Shown here: positions 16,189 through 24,704 of the stretch, piece by piece
Layout: each line of letters opens with the position of its first letter
How positions within the stretch are numbered: position 1 is the stretch's first letter
Source of the DNA: Dongia_B sp035539075
GTDB taxonomy: Bacteria > Pseudomonadota > Alphaproteobacteria > Dongiales > Dongiaceae
Direction of reading: 5' to 3'
DNA: 64,000 bases
Assembly: GCA_035539075.1 (NCBI GenBank)
Contig: DATLJB010000038.1
Coordinates: 19,374 to 83,373, forward strand
Translations under genes and position numbers: made by a program
Notes under the pieces: generated by a model
Seen by the model: the letters and a program-made list of their open reading frames with translations, nothing else
What the model was told of the DNA's origin: nothing
Database searches by the model: none

Positions 16189-18396
16189 GTGACGATCGGA
16201 TCTGACCAGACGGGGAGTCAGGAGCGGACGAGTGACGTTGGTCAAGGTGGGGATCTTTTCGACGACATGCCGCAGCGCGGAAAAATCGATCTCAAGATTC
16301 TCTTTCCTCTGCTGCTGCTGGTTATTCTCGGCGTTGCAGGCGTCTGGTCGATCAGCCGTTTCGTCGGCGAGGAGCGCGACCGCGAACTGACGCAGTGGCA
16401 GGTGCGGATGAGCATCATCGCCGACAGCCGCGCCGCCGAGATCAATCGCTGGCTGGACCGGCAGACCGGCGACCTGATCGGGCTCGCCGACAATGAATCC
16501 GTGCAGCTCTATGTCAGTTCCATCGCCGAGTTCAACGCCGCCGCGGCCAAGGGTCAGCAGGACGCGAACCAGCAGGACGAGGTCAACGGCTTTCGCGAAT
16601 ACCTGCGCAACCTGCTGACCGTCACTGCCGGCCGCACCGGCTTCCAGGGCCAGACCCAGCAGGCGCCGAAAGTCAATGAGCAGCAGACTGCAACAGAGGG
16701 CCTGCTGATCACCGACATGAGCGGCACCGTCATTGCCACCTCTGCACAGGCGCCGGCCTTTGACGGCGACGTGAAATCCTTCGTCCAGGGCCTGCAGGGT
16801 GGCGCCAGCGGCACCAGTTCCATCTTCCTGAATGTTCGCGGCAACCCGACCATGGTCTTTGCCGTGCCGCTGTATGCGGTACAATCCGACAATGCGGCTA
16901 ATGCGCAGATCGGCCGCATCATCGGGGTGAAGGAGATCAGCAACGAGCTCTATCCCCTGTTGCGCCAGCCGGGCGAGACCAGCCAGACGGCCAATACTGT
17001 CCTGCTGCTCAGCCATGACAACAAGGTAACCTATCTGTCGCCGGTCGCCGACGACAAACAGCCGGTCTCGCCGCTCGGCCTGGAACTGGATACCAGCACA
17101 CCGGATCTCGATGCCGCCTTCGCCGTGCAGAATGTCAATGGCTTCGCGGTTGATCGCAAGGATTACCGGCGCAAGGATGTGCTGGTGGTTTCCCGCAGTC
17201 TGCAGCGCGTGCCGTGGGTCCTGATGTACACCGTCGGCTATCAGGAAGCGCTCGGCGCCGCCGACCAGCGCTTCCAGCAGCTGACGACTTATCTCGGCCT
17301 CGCTTTGCTCGTCATGGCGATCGCCATCATCGCCGTCTGGCGGCATGGGTCGTCGCGCCGCGCCAGCCTCGCAGCGGCGCAGTTCAAGAACATGGCACGG
17401 CGTTTCGCCGAGCAGCGTGAACTGCTGCAGATGGTGACCGACAGCCAGCCGACCAGCATTTTCATTCTCGATGAAGCCAACCGCTACCGTTTCGCCAATG
17501 CCCAGACGGCACAGCAGGCTGGGCTGAAGCCCGGTGAGTTGCTGGGCAAGGAGATCACTGCGGTGCTCGGCCCGGCCGCGGCCAAGCGCTATATTGCCCT
17601 CAGCAGGCAGGCGCGCGACCTCGGCGCCAATGTCACCGACGTCGCGCGGCTGGAACAGGCCAACAAGCTCAAAGTCGTGCAGACCGAGCAGATTCCCCTG
17701 GCCGACCATGTCAGCCATGCCCGGGAAGTGCTCACGGTGGAGCGCGATATCACCGATGTGGTCACCGAGCGCGAGCGCCGCGCCCGCACCCTGCAGCAAT
17801 TGGTGAAGACGCTGGTCGAGGTGGTCGACAAGCGCGACCCCTTCGCTGCCAACCACTCGATGCGGGTGGCGGCCATCGCCCGGGCCGTGGCGCTGGAAAT
17901 GGGCCTCAGCGAGACCGAGGTGGAAACCGCGGAGATCGCCGGCAATCTGCTCAATCTCGGCAAGATCCTCATTCCGAGCGATCTCCTTGCCAAGAGCGGC
18001 AACCTGACCGTCGAGGAGTTGAACCTGGTGCGCAACAGCATGCAGGCCAGCGCCGATCTTTTGCAGGATATCGAATTCGACGGTCCGGTGGTCGAGACGA
18101 TGCGCCAGGCGCTGGCCCGTTGGGACGGTTCCGGTACCCCGCCGATCGCCGGCGAGCAGATTCTGGTGACGGCACGCATCATCGGCGCGGCCAACGCCCT
18201 GGTCGGCATGACCAGCGATCGTGCCTTCCGCTCGGCGATCGGCATCGATGAAGCGATCGAGAGCCTGCTGAAGCAGTCCGGCAAGGCCTTCGACCGCCGC
18301 GTGGTGGCCGCCCTGGTCAATTACGTCGACAATCATGGCGGCCGCGCCGCCCTGTTGGCCGCCGCCTCCGGCATCACGGAACCGACGGCGAGCTGA
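16189..18396 (+). CDS. membrane sensor with dCache-like, PAS and degenerate HD-GYP domains
   Basis: The product has 735 residues from GTG 16189, chosen because AGGAG lies 7 bp upstream. Membrane helices at about 37-54 and 365-385 enclose a large periplasmic region of double-Cache type. A PAS domain (about 410-520, IFILDEANRYRFANAQ) follows, then an HD-GYP-like region (about 540-730). In canonical HD-GYP enzymes the core reads LHDIGK...P, then DGxGYP. Here the first is LLNLGKILIP and the second WDGSGTPP, so the metal-binding HD pair and the GYP are lost. It is probably a non-catalytic receptor. It is divergent from the LapG-like gene across about 256 bp. Confidence 0.85.
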   Translation: MTIGSDQTGSQERTSDVGQGGDLFDDMPQRGKIDLKILFPLLLLVILGVAGVWSISRFVGEERDRELTQWQVRMSIIADSRAAEINRWLDRQTGDLIGLADNESVQLYVSSIAEFNAAAAKGQQDANQQDEVNGFREYLRNLLTVTAGRTGFQGQTQQAPKVNEQQTATEGLLITDMSGTVIATSAQAPAFDGDVKSFVQGLQGGASGTSSIFLNVRGNPTMVFAVPLYAVQSDNAANAQIGRIIGVKEISNELYPLLRQPGETSQTANTVLLLSHDNKVTYLSPVADDKQPVSPLGLELDTSTPDLDAAFAVQNVNGFAVDRKDYRRKDVLVVSRSLQRVPWVLMYTVGYQEALGAADQRFQQLTTYLGLALLVMAIAIIAVWRHGSSRRASLAAAQFKNMARRFAEQRELLQMVTDSQPTSIFILDEANRYRFANAQTAQQAGLKPGELLGKEITAVLGPAAAKRYIALSRQARDLGANVTDVARLEQANKLKVVQTEQIPLADHVSHAREVLTVERDITDVVTERERRARTLQQLVKTLVEVVDKRDPFAANHSMRVAAIARAVALEMGLSETEVETAEIAGNLLNLGKILIPSDLLAKSGNLTVEELNLVRNSMQASADLLQDIEFDGPVVETMRQALARWDGSGTPPIAGEQILVTARIIGAANALVGMTSDRAFRSAIGIDEAIESLLKQSGKAFDRRVVAALVNYVDNHGGRAALLAAASGITEPTAS

Positions 18397-18497
18397 ACCC
18401 GGCACACGGCCCCGTTGGCGGATGCCATCGGCGCCGCGGGACACGCGATGGTGGACAGGGGATGAGGGGTATGCCGCTGCAGGCGGCGGGCGGCGGA

Positions 18498-18935
18498 TCA
18501 GGAGGCCAGTTGGGTCGCCAGTGTTTCGACGCGCATCAGGCGACGGCAGGCCGCCTGGGCGATATGCAGGGTCTGGGCGCGGCGCCGCGCCGCGTGAAGT
18601 GGGGTCAGGGGTGCCGGGCGGATGATCGCGGCGCCATGGCCGTCGGCGATGATCAGGCCGCAATCGGACGGTAGAATCTCCTGCGGAAAATCCGCTGCGA
18701 CGCCGAAGAAGAACCGGTCACAGAAATCGCGGTAGTCCCACCATTTGCGGTCGCTGATGAAGTCTGTGCGACTGCTCTTGATCTCGACGATGACGATTTC
18801 TCCTTGCGCATCGACCGCCACTAGGTCGGCCCGCCGGCCGTTGGGCAGCGGAAATTCGCTCAGCGCCGCCAGACCGAGATCGCCGAACAAAGCGATAATG
18901 CCGCGGCTTAACCGCAATGCCGCCTTATCTTCCAT
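18498..18935 (-). CDS. mmcB: MmcB family DNA repair protein
   Basis: This 145-residue protein has a restriction-endonuclease-like core: an acidic strand and ExK motif in RRADLVAVDAQGEIVIVEIKSSRTDF, then WWDYRDFCDRFFFGV. This matches MmcB (DUF1052), described in Caulobacter as a mitomycin C damage-response protein. In family members it is thought to act as a nuclease. I see no perfect alphaproteobacterial LexA box upstream. It is convergent with the HD-GYP-like gene and divergent from mtgA. Confidence 0.87.
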   Translation of the reverse strand: MEDKAALRLSRGIIALFGDLGLAALSEFPLPNGRRADLVAVDAQGEIVIVEIKSSRTDFISDRKWWDYRDFCDRFFFGVAADFPQEILPSDCGLIIADGHGAAIIRPAPLTPLHAARRRAQTLHIAQAACRRLMRVETLATQLAS

Positions 18936-19144
18936 CGCCTGCCTCCTTCATCCGCACCGCGCCGCTTCCTTCAAATACGCGCGATAACCCGCTTTTGAAC
19001 CCTTTGTGGAAACTTGGATCTAACGGCTTAAAGGCCAGCGGCTCAATAAAATAAAGCGGTCGGATGCCGTGGCTTAGGCGGCGGCCGAGGCGACACCGGC
19101 CGCTGTACACTTGAGATGAGCAAAGGCAATCGCTATCAAGTGTC

Positions 19145-19948
19145 ATGGGTCCAGACACGCCATCGGAACCGGCCGCGGAGGCCGCCTCCCTCAGCCCCCC
19201 CCATCTGCCGCCGCAACGCGGCGAGGATAGCGGTGGTGAGCCGCCGGCCGCCGCCGATGCCGCAAAGCCTCGCCGCCGCCGCCTCGGTCGACTGATCCGG
19301 CGCATCCTCGTCATCTGGTTCGGCGGATCGCTCGCTTTGGTCGCGCTTTACCGCATCATCCCGCCGCCGATCACGCCCTTGATGGTCATCCGGCTGGTAT
19401 CCGGCGAGGGCCTCGCAAAAACCTGGCGGAGCTACGGCGATCTCTCACCCAATCTCGCTCGCGCCGTCATCACTTCGGAAGACAGCCTGTTCTGCCAGCA
19501 TAACGGCTTCGACTGGTCGGCGCTGGACAAGGCCTGGCAGCGCAATCAGCGCGCCAAACGTATCCATGGCGGCAGCACGATCAGCAACCAGACCGCCAAG
19601 AATGTTTTTTTGTGGCCGGACCGCACCTATATCCGCAAAGCCTTCGAAGCCTATTTCACGGTGCTGATCGAAACGCTCTGGAGCAAGAAGCGGATCCTGG
19701 AAGTCTATCTGAACGTGGTCGAGTGGGGACACGGCGTCTATGGCGCCGAAGCGGCGGCCCGCAGCTATTTCAAGAAGTCGGCGCATGATCTGACCCGGCG
19801 CGAAGCGGCATTGCTGGCCGCCATCTTGCCCAATCCCCGGCAATGGTCCGCCAGCAGGCCGAGCGCCTATATTCGTGGCCGCGCCAGCACGATCGAAGCG
19901 CGCATGGCCGATACCGCCGATCCGACCGGCGACCCCTGCAAAGAGTAA
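19145..19948 (+). CDS. mtgA: monofunctional peptidoglycan transglycosylase
   Basis: This 267-residue GT51 enzyme polymerises lipid II into glycan strands. A proline-rich cytoplasmic N-terminus (1-40) precedes one membrane helix (about 52-70). The GT51 motifs follow: ITSEDSLFCQHNGFD with catalytic Glu112, then RIHGGSTISNQTAKNVFLW, then KKRILEVYLNVVEWGHGVYG. There is no transpeptidase domain, so it is the monofunctional MtgA type. Length is slightly above family average because of the proline/alanine-rich N-terminus. Confidence 0.95.
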   Translation: MGPDTPSEPAAEAASLSPPHLPPQRGEDSGGEPPAAADAAKPRRRRLGRLIRRILVIWFGGSLALVALYRIIPPPITPLMVIRLVSGEGLAKTWRSYGDLSPNLARAVITSEDSLFCQHNGFDWSALDKAWQRNQRAKRIHGGSTISNQTAKNVFLWPDRTYIRKAFEAYFTVLIETLWSKKRILEVYLNVVEWGHGVYGAEAAARSYFKKSAHDLTRREAALLAAILPNPRQWSASRPSAYIRGRASTIEARMADTADPTGDPCKE

Positions 19949-20002
19949 CTCGTTGGCTGCGTGGGGCTTCGGCGGCACGATGCGCAAGCAGAGGATGGAA
20001 GG

Positions 20003-20263
20003 TCAGCCATCCTTCATCAGGCGCTGCAGCTTCTCCGCGAGAAGCCGCTGCCCGGCATCGCTCTTCAAGCGCTGCTGCACCTGCTGCTTTGCCGCCTGTA
20101 CCTGAAAAGCCTGCGCCAGCCGTTCCTGCCGATCCGGCGTCATGACCTTTTGCGCCAGCATTTCCCGCTGCGTCATGAGGTCCTGCTTTGTGGGCGCGGT
20201 TGCTTTCGCCGCCTGCTTTCCGGCGGCGGGCTTGCCGCCGAACAATTTTCCGAACAGTCCCAT
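20003..20263 (-). CDS. small basic helical protein of unknown function
   Basis: This 86-residue protein starts MGLFGKLFGGKPAAGK, with GGAG five bases before ATG. It continues as a Gln- and Lys-rich helical region (residues about 25-86) with no Cys and no membrane segment. I do not recognise the family. A real ribosome site, balanced composition and the lack of any competing gene favour a genuine gene. It is convergent with mtgA. The amphipathic first residues could associate with membrane, but this is speculation. Confidence 0.6.
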   Translation of the reverse strand: MGLFGKLFGGKPAAGKQAAKATAPTKQDLMTQREMLAQKVMTPDRQERLAQAFQVQAAKQQVQQRLKSDAGQRLLAEKLQRLMKDG

Positions 20264-20636
20264 TTGTGCTCCGAAACCATCCCGACCGAGAGAAGGATTG
20301 CCAAGTCAGGCTATCCCGGAAAAATTAACGTTTTCTCAAATCGCCGGCGCTTTCCGCGCCCGCCGCGGCAGGAGGCAGGTGTCGGAGGGAAGCAGGCGCC
20401 AGAAAGGAAACGGCCCCCTGGCCGGCTCGGTCCTAAAACGCCGTTATAAGCCCGATTCTTACCGATCCTCATAAAATCCGCACAGAAACAGTAGGTTAAT
20501 AGCAACGACCATCCTTATCTGCGCGGATCGGTTGTATGAAGAACGGCCGCTAAGCGTCGGGTCATAAACAGATTCGAAACAATTCCTTGCGACCATTGAC
20601 ACTTCAGGACAGTAATCCGTCGACCTTCAGCCGTTC
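20264..20636. other. intergenic region, 373 bp
   Basis: This is a divergent region between the small basic protein gene and the five-PAS kinase gene, so promoters for both lie here. The right part is AT-richer than the surroundings. TTGACA occurs at 20597-20602, about 35 bp before the kinase ATG, but no good -10 follows at the usual spacing. I see no palindrome or RNA gene. Confidence 0.4.
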
Positions 20637-23600
20637 ATGAACGCAGTCGAACCGCATCCGCCGCGCTCGCCAGATCGCGAGCCGCCCCGTCGCGATACCG
20701 CGGCGCCCTGGGGAGCGCGCCGAGCGGTCGGCGGGATTCCGGTCAAGATCGTGCTGCCGATCGTCCTGCTGACGCTGATCATGGCCACCGGTGCCATCTG
20801 GCTGATCAACCGCTCGGCCGAGCAGACCGCCAGGATAAGATTGACCCAGCTCGCTGTCGCTGTCGCCGAGCAGACGGACCGCGACCTGCTGCAAATCAAC
20901 GACGTGCTGGACAGCGGCGCTCGTTTCGTCGCCGGCGCGGCCGATATCAACCGCGGCGACAGCAACCGGCTGCAGGAGCAGATAAGGCCGCGCATGATCG
21001 GCGCGCCGCTGCTGCGCGGCCTGGTCTTTTCCGATATGACCGGCACGCGGCGGGTGATTACCCGCGACTTCAATAATCCGCTTTACGGCTTCGACGCAAA
21101 AATCGTGTTGGCGGATTATCTCGCCCATCCGAGCCCGGGACTTTTCGTCAGTGCGCCCTTCAGCTTCACGACGGGTGGCGCCGGCATTCCTATTTCCCGC
21201 GCCGTCGTCGGCAGCGACGGCGCGCTCAAGGGGCTCGTGACCGTATTGCTCGACGCCGATCTTCTGGCCGAGTTCTATCGCTCGATCGACCCTTCCGCCG
21301 CCGATAACGTCCTCCTCTTGCGCGATGACGGCCTTGCCTTGATCGGCAAGGCCACGATGTCCCCGCCGCTCACTGCCGCCGTGAAGCAACAACTGCCGGC
21401 AGCCCTCAGCCGCGACAACCGCGACAACGATCTCGGCAAGGATGCGGCACCGGTCGACATCGTAAGCCAGGACCAGGCGATCAATTTCGCCGCGGCGAAG
21501 CAAGTGGCCGGGACGCCGATGATCGCCGTAGCGATGACCGACCGCCGCTTCATCCGCCAGAACTGGCAGTTGCAAGGCATTATCGTCGTCGCGGTGATCG
21601 CCGTCGCCGGCCTCGCTTTGCTGGCGATGGCGTTATTCCTGCGGCGGCGGATCATTGCCAACGAACATATGCTTCAATCGCAAGCCGATTTCGTGAACCT
21701 GATCATCGATTCGGCCGAAGTGATGATTTTCGTGCGCAACCGCCAGGGCCGTGTCATTCGCGTCAACCAGACCGGCGAACGGAAGCTTGGCTACACCGCC
21801 GAGGAATTGAGCGATCACGATACCTGGGTCTCCATGATTCCCCCGGAAGAGGTGGACGGCGTTATCGGTGCCTTCATGCGCAACGACCCTGCGGCCTATC
21901 CGAACTCGCACGAGAACCACCTGATCACCCGCCACGGCGAAGCTCGGTTGTTCCGCTGGTCCAATGTCGCCGTGCTCGACAAGTTCGGGCGGGTGTCGCT
22001 TGTGATCGGCATCGGCGAGGATATCACCGTCGCGGCCCAGGCGCGCCGCCTGCGCGAGCGCAGCCGGATCGCCATGGGCCATGCCCAGCGCTTGGCCGGC
22101 CTCAGGCACTATTACCATGGCGAAGCCGCCGCCGATCAGGACAGCACGGTCCTGTCCTATTATGCGCAGATGGCGGACATTCTCGGCCTGGCGCTCGCCG
22201 ACATCCCGCGCGATGTCGAGACTTTCACGGCCCGCTTCATTCATCCCGACGATCAGCAGATGGCGCTGTCGCATTATCGCGATTTCGAAGCCGGCAGGAT
22301 CGACCAGTATCTCATCGAATACCGGCTGGTGCGGCCCGATGGCGAGATGCGGTATCTGCGCGAGGCCACCAAGCGGCTGATCGATGCCCTCGACAATGTC
22401 CGGCAATCGATCGGCGTCATCCAGGACGTGACCGATATCCGACAAACCCAGCTGGCGCTCGAACGGCATGTGACCCTGATGAACCGGGCGCAGACGATCG
22501 CCAAGATGTGCTACTGGTACTTCGAGCCGGCGGCACAGCCGACCAGCTTCGACGACGGCCAGTATTACTATTCAGAGAACGCCGCCGACATCTTCGGCCT
22601 GCCGCCTTCGCTGCTGAACATGTCCGAGAGTCGTTTCGCGGCCGAGCTGGTTCATCCTGATGACCGCGACTTCGTCTATAATTCCTATCGTGATTTCGTC
22701 ACCGGAGACGAGCTGAAATACCAGCGCGTCTATCGCCTGCTTCTGCAGGACGGCACGGTGCGCTACGTTTCCGATGCCGGCGAGAAGCGGCTCTCGCCCG
22801 ACGGACGCCTGACCCTTATTCTCGGCATCTCGCAGGATGTCACCACCCTGCATCTGTCCGAAGCCTCATTGCGCCGCACCGAAACCCAGCTCCGCCACGC
22901 CTTGCGCATCGCCGCCATGGGGCATTGGCACGCGGAGTACAGCGAAATTGCCGGCGGCGGTTATCGCATGCAGTTCTCGGACGAGGCGGCAGCGATCTTC
23001 GGCGTTCCGACCGGCGCCATCGCGCAACTGGATCTTGACGGCTTCGTAGACCGGTTCATCCATGATGCCGATGACCGCTATCTCACACGGCATCACATGC
23101 AGCGGTTCTGGGCCGGCACCGAGACCTCGCTATCGACGGAGTTCAAGATCACCCATAGCGACGGCGCTCTGCGTATCGTCCGCCTGGTCGCCGAACGGAT
23201 TTCCGCCAGCGGGCCGACATCGGTGCAGATGATCGGCGTGGTGCAGGATATCACCGACCTGCGGCATCGCGAGTTGGCGATGCTGCAGACGGAAGCGCTG
23301 CTTCAGCATGTCCACCGCATGGCGAAGATCGGCTATTGGCTGTGGCATCCCTCGGAGAATCTGGAATCGAGCCAGGGCCATATCCGCTATTCAGAAGGGC
23401 TCGTCGAGATGCTCGGTATCGACACCGAGGACTATCACGGCGACGACGAGGCCTTCTGCGAGAAATATGTTCATGCCGACGACAAGGCGGGCGTGCTGAA
23501 AGCCTTCCTGGATTATCGGCGCGGCCTCAAGGACGGCTATGTGCTCGACTACCGCTTCATTCATCCCGACGGCAACACCGTTCATTTGAAATCGGCGGCC

Positions 23601-24473
23601 ATGCGGGTCCGCGACGATGCCGGACATATCCTTTATGCGATCGGTGTCGCCCAGGATGTCAGCCTGCAGAAGCACCATGAGCAGGAACTGATCCAGGCGA
23701 AGAACGAGGCAGATCTGGCGAACCGGTCGAAGACCGAGTTCCTCACCAATATGAGCCACGAATTGCGGACCCCCCTCAACGCCGTGATCGGCTTCTCGCA
23801 ATTGATCAAGGATCAGGCCTTCGGCCCCAATTCCGACCGCTATGTCAGCTATGCGGAGGACATCAACAACAGCGGCAAGCTGCTACTGGACCTGATCAAC
23901 GACATCCTCGACATGTCGCGCATCGAGGCGGGCCGGCTGGTCCTGGGCGAGGAGACCATCTCCCTGCATGGTGCCATTCAGGATTGTATCCGGCTTGTCA
24001 TGCCGCGCGCTGCCGAAGGTCAGGTTCAGCTCGAATGCGCGACGGACCCGGACCTGCCGGCCATTACCGCCGATCCCCGCTCGCTGAAGCAGATCCTGCT
24101 GAACGTGCTGTCGAATGCGGTGAAGTTCACGCCGCAGCATGGCCGCGTCACCATCGCCGCCGAGATCGTCGCCGACGGCGACCTGCGGATCATCATCAGC
24201 GATACCGGCATCGGCATTCCGTCCGATGTACTGCCGAATCTGTTCGCCCCCTTCCGCCAGGGCGACAATTCGATCAGCCGCCGCTTCGGCGGAACCGGCC
24301 TGGGCCTGGCGATCAGCCGGAAACTGATCGAACTCCATGGCGGCAGCGTGGCGATCGAGAGCGAGGCCGGGCAGGGAACTACAGTCTATCTGACCTTTCC
24401 CGCCGCCCGCCTGGTGCAGGCCGACGGTATGCCGCGGTCCGGCGAGGCCCGAAGCCTCGTTTTCCGCCGTTAG
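20637..24473 (+). CDS. membrane histidine kinase with five PAS domains
   Basis: This is a 1278-residue sensor kinase. Membrane helices at about 36-57 and 309-330 flank a periplasmic Cache-like sensor. Then comes PAS1 (about 345-465, FVNLIIDSAEVMIFVRNRQG), followed by four further PAS units of the same subtype, each with a xxHPDDxx or HDADD-like turn and a terminal IGVxQDVT segment (about 480-1015). HisKA has the H-box SHELRTPLNAVIGFSQL near residue 1040. HATPase_c shows LLNVLSNAVKFTP, DTGIGIP and GGTGLGLAIS. No receiver domain follows and no response regulator gene is adjacent, so its partner is elsewhere. The DivJ/PleC-like H-box suggests the PleD/DivK kinase class, but this is inference. 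Confidence 0.92.
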   Translation: MNAVEPHPPRSPDREPPRRDTAAPWGARRAVGGIPVKIVLPIVLLTLIMATGAIWLINRSAEQTARIRLTQLAVAVAEQTDRDLLQINDVLDSGARFVAGAADINRGDSNRLQEQIRPRMIGAPLLRGLVFSDMTGTRRVITRDFNNPLYGFDAKIVLADYLAHPSPGLFVSAPFSFTTGGAGIPISRAVVGSDGALKGLVTVLLDADLLAEFYRSIDPSAADNVLLLRDDGLALIGKATMSPPLTAAVKQQLPAALSRDNRDNDLGKDAAPVDIVSQDQAINFAAAKQVAGTPMIAVAMTDRRFIRQNWQLQGIIVVAVIAVAGLALLAMALFLRRRIIANEHMLQSQADFVNLIIDSAEVMIFVRNRQGRVIRVNQTGERKLGYTAEELSDHDTWVSMIPPEEVDGVIGAFMRNDPAAYPNSHENHLITRHGEARLFRWSNVAVLDKFGRVSLVIGIGEDITVAAQARRLRERSRIAMGHAQRLAGLRHYYHGEAAADQDSTVLSYYAQMADILGLALADIPRDVETFTARFIHPDDQQMALSHYRDFEAGRIDQYLIEYRLVRPDGEMRYLREATKRLIDALDNVRQSIGVIQDVTDIRQTQLALERHVTLMNRAQTIAKMCYWYFEPAAQPTSFDDGQYYYSENAADIFGLPPSLLNMSESRFAAELVHPDDRDFVYNSYRDFVTGDELKYQRVYRLLLQDGTVRYVSDAGEKRLSPDGRLTLILGISQDVTTLHLSEASLRRTETQLRHALRIAAMGHWHAEYSEIAGGGYRMQFSDEAAAIFGVPTGAIAQLDLDGFVDRFIHDADDRYLTRHHMQRFWAGTETSLSTEFKITHSDGALRIVRLVAERISASGPTSVQMIGVVQDITDLRHRELAMLQTEALLQHVHRMAKIGYWLWHPSENLESSQGHIRYSEGLVEMLGIDTEDYHGDDEAFCEKYVHADDKAGVLKAFLDYRRGLKDGYVLDYRFIHPDGNTVHLKSAAMRVRDDAGHILYAIGVAQDVSLQKHHEQELIQAKNEADLANRSKTEFLTNMSHELRTPLNAVIGFSQLIKDQAFGPNSDRYVSYAEDINNSGKLLLDLINDILDMSRIEAGRLVLGEETISLHGAIQDCIRLVMPRAAEGQVQLECATDPDLPAITADPRSLKQILLNVLSNAVKFTPQHGRVTIAAEIVADGDLRIIISDTGIGIPSDVLPNLFAPFRQGDNSISRRFGGTGLGLAISRKLIELHGGSVAIESEAGQGTTVYLTFPAARLVQADGMPRSGEARSLVFRR

Positions 24474-24504
24474 TCTTCCGCCGCCGGCTGTCCTTTCCCG
24501 GTCC

Positions 24505-24532
24505 GCGGCGGGCTTTCCGCCCGGCCCGCCGC
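24505..24532. other. GC-rich hairpin after the five-PAS kinase gene
   Basis: GCGGCGGGC and GCCCGCCGC form a perfect 9-bp stem around a 10-base loop, 31 bp after the kinase stop. A second C-run/G-run pair follows near 24540-24565. No T-run is present, so intrinsic termination is doubtful. It may be a factor-dependent stop or an mRNA 3'-end structure. Confidence 0.4.
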
Positions 24533-24704
24533 CCCCTGAGCCCCCCGGCCGCCTTGGGGGGATCGCCGCATAGCAGCCCCGCACGGTCGCGGCTTGCGCG
24601 GAAACAGGGTTGCCGTATGGTTTCACCATGATTATTGAATGACGTCTTGCCGGCCGGGCCGAAACCGTGATGCGGCAGGATCGCAATCGGGTTTGGAGGT
24701 CGAT

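Noticed and set aside
16141..18663. 840-codon minus-strand open frame opposite the HD-GYP-like gene
   Set aside because: It is antisense to a gene with clear domains, starts inside the next gene, and has composition typical of a shadow frame.
18936..19144. LexA (SOS) box upstream of mmcB
   Set aside because: GTTTCCACAAAGGGTTC resembles the alphaproteobacterial GTTC-N7-GTTC site, but the spacing and first half do not match.
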